A DNA stretch of 64,000 nucleotides from NCBI GenBank assembly GCA_039105265.1, contig JAPFFF010000001.1, positions 1,736,001 to 1,800,000 of the forward strand. The letters are read 5' to 3'. This document shows positions 11,290 to 22,672 of the stretch, piece after piece. This DNA comes from Tritrichomonas musculus. Taxonomy: Eukaryota > Parabasalia > Tritrichomonadida > Tritrichomonadidae. The translations under genes were made by a program, and so were the position numbers. Below the pieces are notes generated by a model. That model had not been told where the DNA came from and searched no databases. It saw only the letters and a list, made by a program, of their open reading frames with translations. The first letter of the stretch is position 1. Each line of letters starts with the position of its first letter.

Positions 11290-11298
11290 ATGAAAAAC

Positions 11299-11743
11299 GT
11301 ATTTTTTCCCTCTCTCCTGCCACTTTTCCATAATTTACGACTGATTTCAAAATGTATGTAGTCATTCATTTCGAAATATTTTCCAAATAAAATTAAGTTA
11401 TATAATATCTATGCTTAAGGATAAAAAGTTACGGATGGAATAAACAATATCTCAATTATTTAAAATTATTTGTAATTTAATATTATTTCATTCAAATTTA
11501 AAATGGAATAGATCGTCGAACCTTATATAGAATGAACTGGGGAAATAAGAGCATTTATAAAATTATCGTCTGAATATTTTATTTTTTTACTCATATTGGA
11601 ATTTTAAACAAAGAAGTAATTTGATATTGTGATAATAACATATTCAAAAAAACTAATCTTCACAAAAAAAAAAAAAAAAAAAAAAATATCACCTTGTTGA
11701 GTTCTTATCACCTTTGTTAGTTCTCAAAGATAATTTGTTGTGA
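11299..11743 (+). other. AT-rich spacer
   Basis: Nothing coding is recognised. A poly(A) run lies at about 11665-11686. The junction with the duplicated array unit is at about 11745. Confidence 0.4.
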
Positions 11744-11749
11744 AAATAC

Positions 11750-12097
11750 TGGATTCTTTCTCGAGGTGATGGAATTGGAGTGAACAGGCGAAAAGCCGCG
11801 AAGTACTTCAAGAAGGCGGCAGACGAGGGTCTTGTTGAAGCGATGACGCAGTATGGAATCCTTCTGTCTACCGGAGAAGGAATCAGCATGAACAAGAAGG
11901 AGTCAGCGAAGTACTTCGAAATGGCAGCGGAGAAAGGTGACCCAGAAGGAATGACTTATTATGGCAGCGTCCTGTCACGCGGAGACGGAATTGCGACAGA
12001 CAAGAGGGAGGCAGCAAGATACTTCAAAACTGCTGCAGACAAAGGACGCGATGAAGCAAATGACTACTACGAACTCGTTACAAAAGAGATAACTTGA
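11750..12097 (+). pseudogene. Sel1-repeat fragment A' (5' truncated)
   Basis: Same 3' Sel1 piece as at 970-1407, but it begins one repeat later, at the codons for W-[IM]-LSRGDG. A TGA at 11741-11743 closes the frame, and no ATG precedes the repeats. The breakpoint at about 11745 is the left edge of the second array unit; everything to 14446 parallels 1070-3378. Confidence 0.6.
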
Positions 12098-12847
12098 TCA
12101 CTTAATATTCTTCTTATTCTTCCTTTTTCTTTTTACTTTCTCATGTTTTGACCAAAATTTACTAAATTTTTTTTTTTTTTACTTATTTGTTTTATTTTAT
12201 TTTTCTTTTAAATTAAAGTTTTAATATTTTTTTTTTTTAATTATTTAAAACAATGACATCTCAACATGTGATCTAAGCTTGATCAAAGTAGAGATGAACA
12301 GTAGCTTGATATTCTCAAATTTCAGATCGTTTAAATTCATCGAAGATTCTCGTGGAATGGTTAAAAATCATCTGCATAATTTCATGATTGATGACATTCA
12401 AATGGAAAGACTCCATGTTTCTTATAGACAATTTTTATTTTTTTATTTTTCATACAATTATTTTCTATTAATTATTTAAAAAGATTTTTAAAAAGTTCAA
12501 AAATAAAATAATTTTGATTAAATAAAATAAGATATGGTGAAATATAGGCCAATATATTTGATAAAAAATTTTGGAAAATATTTTCTAAAAAGCAAACCAA
12601 AAAAACAGTATTCTAACTCATATTTAAATCTAGTAGCAATTTATATCGAATTTTAATATGGTTTCATCAACAATTTTAATGAAATTTTTACGAAATCTTA
12701 AATGAAGTTTTCAATAATATTTCATTTGGTTTCAAAAATCATTTCACGTCATTTCAACTATCTAATAATGAAATTCAACAAATAATATAATGGAATTCTA
12801 TTCAAATTTCCATGAAATTCCAATTTTATATGAATATAATTTTCAAC
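12098..12847 (+). other. duplicated array spacer
   Basis: Near-identical copy of 1408-2165, including the short coding-like relic. It differs by single substitutions and homopolymer length, which points to recent duplication. Confidence 0.55.
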
Positions 12848-14446
12848 AATTTTAAATTACATTTCAACAAGTATTTTACAGAATTTCAACAAATATTTTA
12901 TATAATTTCAACAAATATTTTATGAAATTTCAACAAATATTTTATGGAATTTCAACGAATATTTTATAGAATTTCAACAAATATTTTATTACATTTCAAC
13001 AAATACTTTATTACATTTCGACAAATATTTTATAAAGTTTCATACAATGTTTTATCTAGTTTCTATTCAATTTTCTTAACATCGTTCAAACAAGAATTTT
13101 ACGACATTTAAGAGAATATTTTAATATAATTTTAAGAAATATTTCATGACATTTCAACCAAAATTCATGGCATATCAAAATTATTTTTATGAAATTTCAT
13201 TTTATATTTTATCCAGTTCCATCAATCATCTCATCAAATTCCATCTTTTTTTTATCTGATTTCAACAAATATTTTATTCAATTTCAACAAATATTTTAAT
13301 CAATTTCAACTAATATTTTATTACATTTCAACAAATATTTTATGGAATTTCAACAAATATTTTATGGAATTTCAACAAATATTTTATGGAATTTCAACAA
13401 ATATTTTATATAATTTCAACAAATATTTTATGAAATTTCAACAAATATTTTATGGAATTTCAACGAATATTTTATAGAATTTCAACAAATATTTTATTAC
13501 ATTTCAACAAATACTTTATTACATTTCGACAAATATTTTATAAAGTTTCATACAATGTTTTATCTAGTTTCTATTCAATTTTCTTAACATCGTTCAAACA
13601 AGAATTTTACGACATTTAAGAGAATATTTTAATATAATTTTAAGAAATATTTCATGACATTTCAACCAAAATTCATGGCATATCAAAATTATTTTTATGA
13701 AATTTTATTTTATATTTTATCCAGTTCCATCAATCATCTCATCAAATTCCATCTTTTTTTTATCTGATTTCAGCAAATATTTTATTCAATTTCAACAAAT
13801 ATTTTATGCAATTTCAACAAATATTTTATTCAATTTCAACAAATATTTTATTCAATTTCAACAAATATTTTATTACATTTCAACAGATATTTTATAAAAT
13901 TTCAGCAAATATTATATAAAATTTCAACAAATATTTTATTACATTTCAACAAATATTTTATGGAATTTCAACAAATATTTTATTACATTTCAACAAATAT
14001 TTTATAAAATTTCAACAAATATTTTATGGAATTTCAACAAATATTTTATGCAATTTCAACAAATATTTTATTCAATTTCAACAAATATTTTATTCAATTT
14101 CAACGAATATTTTATGCAATTTCAAAAAATATTTTATGCAATTTCAACAAATATTTTATGCAATTTCAAAAAATATTTTATGCAATTTCAAAAAATATTT
14201 TATGCAATTTCAACAAATATTTTATTCAATTTCAACAAATATTTTATTACATTTCAACAGATATTTTATAAAATTTCAGCAAATATTATATAAAATTTCA
14301 ACAAATATTTTATTACATTTCAACAAATATTTTATACAATTTCAACAAATATTTTATTCAATTTCAACAAATATTTTATACAATTTCAACAAATACTTTA
14401 TGCAATTTCAACAAATATTTTATTCAATTTCAACAAATACTTTATA
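12848..14446 (+). repeat. 22-bp AT-rich satellite, block 2 (left part)
   Basis: Same 22-bp unit as block 1. The stretch from about 12880 to 13260 (units plus the non-repeat spacer) is repeated at about 13385-13770, showing unequal exchange within the block. It is interrupted at 14447 by the 1.44-kb transposon and resumes at 15887. Confidence 0.92.
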
Positions 14447-15886
14447 TGTGTATAGTAACGAAAATAACGTATTTTTGATTTTTCAATATTTTGAAAATAT
14501 CCACCCAATTTTTTATTTTTTTACATTGTACTTTTAAAAATATTTATTAATATTGCAATCATGCTCTAATATTTTAATTTTAAAGGGTGATTTTGAACTT
14601 TTTTAATTTTATAATAATGAGAATATCTTTCCTATCTAACATTATTTGAGAAAGAATTAATAAATATAATACCTAATTCTGTATCATATATTGATATTAG
14701 CATACTCCTGAGGTATATATTTAAAAATGAACTAAAATTTAAGGAATTTTTTAAAAAAAAATTGGTTTTTTGTTAAATTTTTATTATTTTGGAGGATTTT
14801 GGTTAATTTTATTTCTTATAAATTGTATATATTATTTTTATTCATGTATAAAATAAAATGAACTGATAATTGCAGCAAATTACTCGATAGGTGCATCTAA
14901 GAATTTCTTTTAAATATGGACCTCGATAATTTCATTAATACATTGATATTAGATTTGATATCAATTTATAATATTTGATATTAAACATATTATATATATT
15001 TGATATAAATAAATGAATATATTTGTTTACTGTCAATGAATATTTATATTAAAATTGTCATAAAATGTAAACACTTTTTAAAAGGTTGTTTCAAATATTT
15101 CAATATCTCATAAATATTAAGATATATATTGATATATGTATTCAAAAATATTGAGATATGAATTCAAAATACACTCTGAATTTTTTTTTCAATGCACTCT
15201 TTTCTATTGATACTGAATAAATGAATAAATCTAAAAATAAAATATAACAAAATTGAAATAATTATATTATACTTTGAATTAATAAAAATATAAAATATAA
15301 AATATAAATTTTTTAATTCCAAAGAACGAAATTCCATTTTTTTATTGAATGAAACCAAGAAGAATTATAATTTTGTGTACCAACGAGATATACATTCATG
15401 CATTTAGAGAAATTTTAATGAATATAAGTTCTAGCATCAATTTTTATGTTAAAATAAAAATCAAACATTAATCATGCTGATGATAGTAATAATGTATTAT
15501 TTTTTGCTCATGAGAGTAAAATAGCATGCTAAAATGAAGAAAAACTTAAATACCTCCTTTGGAGTATAAATATAATAATAAAAATTAAAACAAATCCAAA
15601 TATTTAAAATTAAAAAAATAATAATTAATTTTACTAATTTAACATCATAATATAAATATATAAAATATATCGAAAAAGCAATATCATATAAAGATATGAA
15701 AAAAAAAATATTTTTATTAAATTGAATATTTATTGTAATTATTTTTCACAAAAAAAGTTTTTTGTTTACCGATGCATTTATCGATTAAAATGAGACAATG
15801 TTATATTCATTTTTTAATAATACATTAAATACAATATATATTTAAAAAATAAAGCAATTTTATATTTTTGCCGTTACTATACACAT
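14447..15886. mobile_element. 1.44-kb non-autonomous inverted-repeat DNA transposon in the satellite
   Basis: 14-bp perfect terminal inverted repeats: tgtgtatagtaacg at 14447-14460 and its reverse complement at 15872-15885. The 9-bp direct repeat tactttata flanks the element at 14438-14446 and 15887-15895. The undisturbed site survives at 3370-3378 in block 1, where tactttata occurs once. The interior is very AT-rich and has no transposase-sized ORF; the longest, 64 codons on the minus strand, looks random. The target length fits Mutator-like elements; hAT is less likely. Confidence 0.82.
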
Positions 15887-16050
15887 TACTTTATACAATT
15901 TCAACAAATATTTTATACAATTTCAACAAATATTTTATACAATTTCAACAAATATTTTATACAATTTCAACAAATATTTTATACAATTTCAACAAATATT
16001 TTATCTAATTTCAACAAATATTTTATGACATTTCAACAAATATTTTATCT
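15887..16050 (+). repeat. 22-bp satellite, block 2 (right part)
   Basis: About seven further units of the same satellite, continuing the array split by the transposon. Confidence 0.88.
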
Positions 16051-16600
16051 AATTTTAATTGATTTTAATGGAATTTTGACATTTTCTTTAAATAAAATTT
16101 CAAAGAATATCTTATGACATTTTTTCATGCTTATTTAATTACATTCTGACGACAATTTTATAAAATTACTAAATGCTTTTTATTATGTCTCATTCATTAC
16201 TTTATAAAATTTCAACCAAATCTAATGGAATTCATTTGAAAGTTTACAAAATTTCTGCTTTTTTTTCCATACCATTTCATCAAACATTTCATTACATTCG
16301 AAATAAATTTTTATCGAATTTCATCATTTTTTTATTTAATTTCAACAATTTGTTTATCTGATTTCTTCTATTTTTTATAAAATTTTTTATAAAGATTTTT
16401 ATGAAATTTCGACAAACTTCTTTTGGCATTTCAAAAACATTTTCATAATGTTTTTATTATTTTTTAAATAACATTTGAATTGATGTTTATTTGATTTCAA
16501 ACAAATTTTTATGCAATTTCAACAAATTTTTCAATTTCGTTTGATTTAATATTTTTATAAAATTCAAAACAACATTTCATCATCAACACCACCAGTTAAG
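16051..16600 (+). repeat. degenerate satellite flank upstream of kinase C
   Basis: Near-identical to 3541-4080. Decayed satellite units, no gene. Confidence 0.6.
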
Positions 16601-16723
16601 AATGAATCATCGAAAACCATCGAAGAACTTCAAGAAGAAATTTCAAAACAAAGGAAAGAATTTGAATCGCAGCTTGCAAACAAATCCAAAGAATTAGATG
16701 AGGAAAGAAGAAAACTTGAAGAA

Positions 16724-17701
16724 ATGCAGACTCAGATTGAAAGAATGAAGGAAGCTCACACTGAAGAACTCCGAAAACAGAAAGAAGAAAACAAAACGAC
16801 TCCATCGAATGGATCGACTCCAATGAACAAAGGACTTGACATTCTTGATTCATCAAGTATCGACGATCTTGAAAAGATTGAAAAGATTGGTCGTGGAAGC
16901 AGTGGTGAAATATACAAAGTTTTCAAGAAAGAAATCTATGCATTGAAGATCATGGAAATTGAAGGGAAAAGTTATGACGAATTTCGACAGTTCATCAACG
17001 AATATGGCATCATGAGCATTCTTGATCATCCGAACATTCTGAAGACACATGGAATCTTTCTGAGTAACGAATCGACGCCTCCATCATTTCTCCTTGAATT
17101 CTGTCCAACGAATCTTGATAAAGCGATCAAAAACAAACAAATGACGAAAGAAGAAATTGTTTTCACGATCTACCAAATTGTTGAAGGAATGAAATACGTT
17201 CACTTTCGAAAAGTTATTCATCGTGATTTGAAACCAACGAACATCTTAGTTGCATCCGATGGAACGATCAAAATCAGTGATTTTGGCATCTCGAAGTTGA
17301 TGACCGCAGAAGAACAATCGATGACGAAAGGTCTTGGCACACAAAAATTCATGGCGCCAGAAATCATCAATGAAGAAGATTATGATTCAAAAGTTGATGT
17401 TTACTCATTTGGAGTTATCGTCTTCTTCATTCTTAGTGGTGGAGAAATGCCAACCATCAAAATTCGTGACATTTGCTTAGGAAAGAAAGCAGAAATTCCA
17501 TCTTCATTCACACGATTTGCTAAAGACTTAATCAACGCATGCTGGGAATTCGATCCAAAAGAACGACCAAGTTTCAGCAAGATTTGTGAAGACATTGAAC
17601 GAAACGAATTCAAACTTCTTGACTTAAACGACACCGAAATGAAAGAAGTTCAATTGATGGTTAAGAAACTGAAAGAAAAAATTCCACCATATTCATCTTA
17701 A
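16724..17701 (+). CDS. TKL-like protein kinase, array copy C
   Basis: 325 residues, almost identical to copy B (Q instead of R in the KNKQMTKEE segment). The glycine loop, ALK lysine K75, HRD 166-168 and DFG 186-188 are intact. The frame is open upstream to about 16550 with coiled-coil coding and no ATG, as in copies B and D. The truncated Sel1 fragment C follows. Confidence 0.82.
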   Translation: MQTQIERMKEAHTEELRKQKEENKTTPSNGSTPMNKGLDILDSSSIDDLEKIEKIGRGSSGEIYKVFKKEIYALKIMEIEGKSYDEFRQFINEYGIMSILDHPNILKTHGIFLSNESTPPSFLLEFCPTNLDKAIKNKQMTKEEIVFTIYQIVEGMKYVHFRKVIHRDLKPTNILVASDGTIKISDFGISKLMTAEEQSMTKGLGTQKFMAPEIINEEDYDSKVDVYSFGVIVFFILSGGEMPTIKIRDICLGKKAEIPSSFTRFAKDLINACWEFDPKERPSFSKICEDIERNEFKLLDLNDTEMKEVQLMVKKLKEKIPPYSS

Positions 17702-17821
17702 CTTTACTAAACTAACAACAACTTAAATTTTTTATTTATTTATTTATTTTTGTTTTAAATATAAAGTAAAAAATTTAAATCATAACAAATATTTCAATTT
17801 CATTTTTGGATAATCAATGTC

Positions 17822-18199
17822 ATACCAGAGAACGAAGCAGCAGCAGCAGAATACTACAAGAAAGCAGCAGACAAAGGACGAGTTGAAGCGATGTTCAACT
17901 ACGGCTGGATGCTTTCTCGAGGTGATGGAATTGGAGTGAACAGGCGAAAAGCAGCGAAATACTTCAAGAAGGCGGCAGACGAGGGCCTTGTTGAGGCGAT
18001 GACGCAGTATGGAATCCTTCTGTCTACCGGAGAAGGAATCAGCATGAACAAGAAGGAGTCAGCGAAGTACTTCGAAATGGCAGCGGAGAAAGGTGACCCA
18101 GAAGGAATGACTTATTATGGCAGCGTCCTGTCACGCGGAGACGGAATTGCGACAGACAAGAGGGAGGCAGCAAGATACTTCAATCAAAATTTCAATTAA
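17822..18199 (+). pseudogene. Sel1-repeat fragment C (startless, 3' truncated)
   Basis: Same fragment and same 3' breakpoint as fragment B. It lacks three codons in the Ala-rich stretch near its left end. The TGA that closes the frame in copies A and B is TGG here, yet no ATG appears before the next upstream stop. Confidence 0.6.
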
Positions 18200-18896
18200 T
18201 ATTAATCGTAATATTTCATATTTTGAAGCTATATTTTAAAGAAATATATCAGAGTTTTTTAATCGTTTAAATGAAAAACGAACATTTTTTTCTTTTAAGG
18301 GATAATTTTTGACCTAAATAATAGAAATATATCTTTATTTGACATTATTTTCCTTAATGGAGAGTTACTGAAACAAATTTTTTTTTTTGCCCTTCTGAAA
18401 AAGTGAAAATTAAAATGCAGTTATTGCATAAAATATTGTGATTTTTTAGATTTTATTAATAATAATAAATAATAAATTCGTTATAGAAATTAATATAATA
18501 ATATTTAGTAATCTTGATGGAAAAAGCATTGACAATGACGGGCAATGTAAAAAGCTTCTCCTTGTTTTTTTTGAATGGTTGAACCATTGATAATGGTTTT
18601 AAACTATCTATTACAATATAAACAAAAAATATTTTTTTGGATTTTTCAAAATATTAATTTTTTGCTGAAAAAAACACTGATCAATGTTGGCAAATGATTT
18701 TTTGTATTTTTTTTAACAAAAAATAATACAAATTCATTATTCCGAAAAGAGTTATATATATGAAGATCTATGAACTATCTTTGTTCTTCCAAAGGATAAC
18801 ATTTATGAGAAAAAAATTAACATTCATTATATTTAATAATTTGTCAAATAGTTTTTTTAGAGTATTAAGTTTAAACATTGACTTTTTAAATCAATA
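18200..18896 (+). other. duplicated 700-bp AT-rich spacer
   Basis: Copy of 5690 to about 6385; it ends where satellite begins. No gene is seen. Confidence 0.55.
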
Positions 18897-19710
18897 ACGA
18901 ATATTTTATTACATTTCAACAAATATTTTATACAATTTCACCAAATATTTTATACAATTTCAACAAATATTTTATGGAATTTCAACAAATACTTTATTGC
19001 ATTTCGACAAATATTTTATAAAGTTTCATACAATGTTTTATCTAGTTTCTATTCAATTTTCTTAACATCGTTCAAACAAGAATTTTACGACATTTAAGAG
19101 AATATTTTAATATAATTTTAAGAAATATTTCATGACATTTCAACCAAAATTCATGGCATATCAAAATTATTTTTATGAAATTTCATTTTATATTTTATCC
19201 AGTTCCATCAATCATCTCATCAAATTCCATCTTTTTTTTATCTGATTTCAACAAATATTTTATTCAATTTCAACAAATATTTTAATCAATTTCAACTAAT
19301 ATTTTATTACATTTCAACAAATATTTTATGGAATTTCAACAAATATTTTATGGAATTTCAACAAATATTTTATGGAATTTCAACAAATATTTTATGGAAT
19401 TTCAACAAATATTTTATCTAATTTCAACAAATATTTTATGCAATTTCAAAAAATATTTTATGCAATTTCAACAAATATTTTATAAAATTTCAACAAATAT
19501 TTTATAAAATTTCAACAAATATTTTATCTAATTTCAACAAATATTTTATCTAATTTCAACAAATATTTTATGCAATTTCAACAAATATTTTATGCAATTT
19601 CAACAAATATTTTATGCAATTTCAACAAATATTTTATACAATTTCAATAAATATTTTATCTAATTTCAACAAATATTTTATGACATTTCAACAAATATTT
19701 TATATAATTT
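18897..19710 (+). repeat. 22-bp AT-rich satellite, block 3
   Basis: Units at 18897-19018 and about 19249-19706, separated by the same 230-bp spacer seen in the other blocks. This is the shortest block, with about 26 units. Confidence 0.9.
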
Positions 19711-20250
19711 TAATTGATTTTTATGGAATTTTAACATTTTCTTTAAATAAAATTTCAAAGAATATCTTATGACATTTTTTCATGCTTATTTAATTACATT
19801 CTGACGACAATTTTATAAAATTACTAAATATTTTTTATTATGTCTCATTCATTACTTTATAAAATTTCAACCAAATCTAATGGAATTCATTTGAAAGTTT
19901 ACAAAATTTCTGCTTTTTTTTCCATACCATTTCATCAAACATTTCATTACATTCGAAATAAATTTTTATCGAATTTCATCATTTTTTTATTTAATTTCAA
20001 CAATTTGTTTATCTGATTTCTTCTATTTTTTATAAAATTTTTTATAAAGATTTTTATGAAATTTCGACAAACTTCTTTTGGCATTTCAAAAACATTTTCA
20101 TAATGTTTTTATTATTTTTTAAATAACATTTGAATTGATGTTTATTTGATTTCAAACAAATTTTTATGCAATTTCAACAAATTTTTCAATTTCGTTTGAT
20201 TTAATATTTTTATAAAATTCAAAACAACATTTCATCATCAACACCACCAG
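19711..20250 (+). repeat. degenerate satellite flank upstream of kinase D
   Basis: Third copy of the segment at 3541-4080. No gene is seen. Confidence 0.6.
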
Positions 20251-20351
20251 TTAAGAATGAATCATCGAAAACCATCGAAGAACTTCAAGAAGAAATTTCA
20301 AAACAAAGGAAAGAATTTGAATCGCAGCTTGCAAACAAATCCAAAGAATTC

Positions 20352-20729
20352 GAAACACAGAAAAAAGAACTTGAATCACAACTTGCAAACAAATCCAAAG
20401 AACTCGAAACACAGAAAAAAGAATTTGAATCACAACTTGCAAACAAATCCAAAGAACTCGAAACACAGAAAAAAGAATTTGAATCACAACTTGCAAACAA
20501 ATCCAAAGAACTCGAAACACAGAAAAAAGAACTTGAATCACAACTTGCAAACAAATCCAAAGAATTCGAAACACAGAAAAAAGAACTTGAGTCACAACTT
20601 GCAAACAAATCCAAAGAACTCGAAACACAGAAAAAAGAACTTGAATCACAACTTGCAAACAAATCCAAAGAACTCGAAACACAGAAAAAAGAACTTGAAT
20701 CACAACTTGCAAACAAATCCAAAGAATTA
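20352..20729 (+). repeat. 7 x 54-bp in-frame coiled-coil repeat in kinase D
   Basis: Seven tandem 54-bp units, each coding for 18 residues of the type ETQKKELESQLANKSKEL, inserted relative to copies B and C, which keep only the basal half-unit. Total 378 bp, in frame. Units differ only by Leu/Phe and silent changes, so the expansion is recent. ORFs on the opposite strand over this stretch are mirror artefacts. Confidence 0.9.
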
Positions 20730-20756
20730 GATGAGGAAAGAAGAAAACTTGAAGAA

Positions 20757-21734
20757 ATGCAGACTCAGATTGAAAGAATGAAGGAAGCTCACACTGAAGA
20801 ACTCCGAAAACAGAAAGAAGAAAACAAAACGACTCCATCGAATGGATCGACTCCAATGAACAAAGGACTTGACATTCTTGATTCATCAAGTATCGACGAT
20901 CTTGAAAAGATTGAAAAGATTGGTCGTGGAAGCAGTGGTGAAATATACAAAGTTTTCAAGAAAGAAATCTATGCATTGAAGATCATGGAAATTGAAGGGA
21001 AAAGTTATGACGAATTTCGACAGTTCATCAACGAATATGGCATCATGAGCATTCTTGATCATCCGAACATTCTGAAGACACATGGAATCTTTCTGAGTAA
21101 CGAATCGACGCCTCCATCATTTCTCCTTGAATTCTGTCCAATGAATCTTGATAAAGCGATCAAAAACAAACGAATGACGAAAGAAGAAATTGTTTTCACG
21201 ATCTACCAAATTGCTGAAGGAATGAAATACATTCATTATCAAAAAGTTATTCATCGTGATTTGAAACCAACGAACATCTTAGTTGCATCCGATGGAACGA
21301 TCAAAATCAGTGATTTTGGCATCTCGAAGTTGATGACCGCAGAAGAACAATCGATGACGAAAGGTCTTGGCACACAAAAATTCATGGCGCCAGAAATCAT
21401 CAATGAAGAAGATTATGATTCAAAAGTTGATGTTTACTCATTTGGAGTTATCGTCTTCTTCATTCTTAGTGGTGGAGAAATGCCAACCATCAAAATTCGT
21501 GACATTTGCTTAGGAAAGAAAGCTGACATCCCATCTTCATTCACACGATTTGCTAAAGACTTAATCAACGCATGCTGGGAATTCGATCCAAAAGAACGAC
21601 CAAGTTTCAGCAAGATTTGTGAAGACATTGAACGAAACGAATTCAAACTTCTTGACTTAAACGACACTGAAATGAAAGAAGTTCAATTGATGGTTAAGAA
21701 ACTGAAAGAAAAAATTCCACCATATTCATCTTAA
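20757..21734 (+). CDS. TKL-like protein kinase, array copy D
   Basis: 325 residues from the first ATG, but the frame is open back to 20205 and carries about 180 more residues of Lys/Glu/Gln-rich helix, including the seven 18-residue repeats, with no ATG. Kinase landmarks match copy B; it differs by PMNLDK, AEGMKYIHYQK and KKADIPSS. It is the last array copy: homology ends about 25 bp after the stop, at a poly(T) run. The true start is uncertain. Confidence 0.82.
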   Translation: MQTQIERMKEAHTEELRKQKEENKTTPSNGSTPMNKGLDILDSSSIDDLEKIEKIGRGSSGEIYKVFKKEIYALKIMEIEGKSYDEFRQFINEYGIMSILDHPNILKTHGIFLSNESTPPSFLLEFCPMNLDKAIKNKRMTKEEIVFTIYQIAEGMKYIHYQKVIHRDLKPTNILVASDGTIKISDFGISKLMTAEEQSMTKGLGTQKFMAPEIINEEDYDSKVDVYSFGVIVFFILSGGEMPTIKIRDICLGKKADIPSSFTRFAKDLINACWEFDPKERPSFSKICEDIERNEFKLLDLNDTEMKEVQLMVKKLKEKIPPYSS

Positions 21735-22672
21735 CTTTACTAAACTAACAACAACTTAAATTATTTTATTTTTTTTTTTTTTTTTTTAACATAAAAAATT
21801 TTATTTGTTTGGTTATTTGAGCAAGTATATCAATAACTTTCTTATACTTTCAATACATTATATTTATTACATCTGGCCATTACCTGGTTGCAAACGGTTT
21901 CTCCAGGATGAATGATTCTACAATTGCTTTATTAGTAAATGATTCACTAATTAAATTTTCATTTGAACAATTTACACAAAAGGAGTTACGTTTTGTAAAC
22001 TGAAAATTTCAACTGAAAAAAATTACTTTTTGTGAAGTCAAAGTTTGTAAAAAATAATATTCTCTATTATAACAGTTTAAAAAGATACGGCTTATGACAA
22101 AGTAAACATATTATTATAATATAATATTTTGAATATAATGTTATTTATTAAGAATATTCTTAATATCATCAAATAATATATAGATATATCTATTTATTAA
22201 TTCAAAAAATGCGATTAAAAAGCATTTAAATTAATATTTTCAGCTTATCCTTTTTAAAATAAATATTATTATAATTAAATTTATAAAATTATGACATAAT
22301 AAAATAATTATAATTAAAGAAAATAAAAATTTATTTATTTAATCGATATCGATCACGATTATTACATATTATTTTTATATTTTTCAATAGTTTACGCTTT
22401 CTTTTTACGTATTAATAAATATATACCAATAAAAAAGCTGTTATAAGTATTATAATTTTAAACTTTAACAAATGAAATATTATATAAAATATATTAATAA
22501 ATAAAAGATATTATAAACATTATTATTTAAAATAATAATAATTTATATTTTTCTATCCATAGAAAAAATTAAACTTTTTGAAACAAATAATTAGATTTAA
22601 AATAGAACGATTAAATAATAATTGAATTTTTGAAAATCCAAATTAAATATATTCATCATATCACATTCATTT
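21735..22672 (+). other. AT-rich intergenic region
   Basis: Begins with a T run (21764-21787) 30 bp past the kinase stop. The rest is AT-rich without coding character. A TCATT initiator-like motif occurs at 22667-22671. Confidence 0.45.
22667..22671 (+). promoter_or_regulatory. Inr-like TCATT before the hydrolase
   Basis: A TCATT immediately upstream of ATG 22673 fits the trichomonad initiator consensus TCAYW, which lies close to start codons. It supports this start. Confidence 0.5.

Noticed and set aside
15164-15358. 64-codon ORF in the 1.44-kb element as a transposase remnant
   Set aside because: Composition is random AT-rich, with no DDE-like or zinc-finger pattern.
20251-20889. Minus-strand ORF of 212 codons and plus-strand ORF of 157 codons over kinase D
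   Set aside because: Shadows of the 54-bp coiled-coil repeat; the kinase frame explains the sequence.
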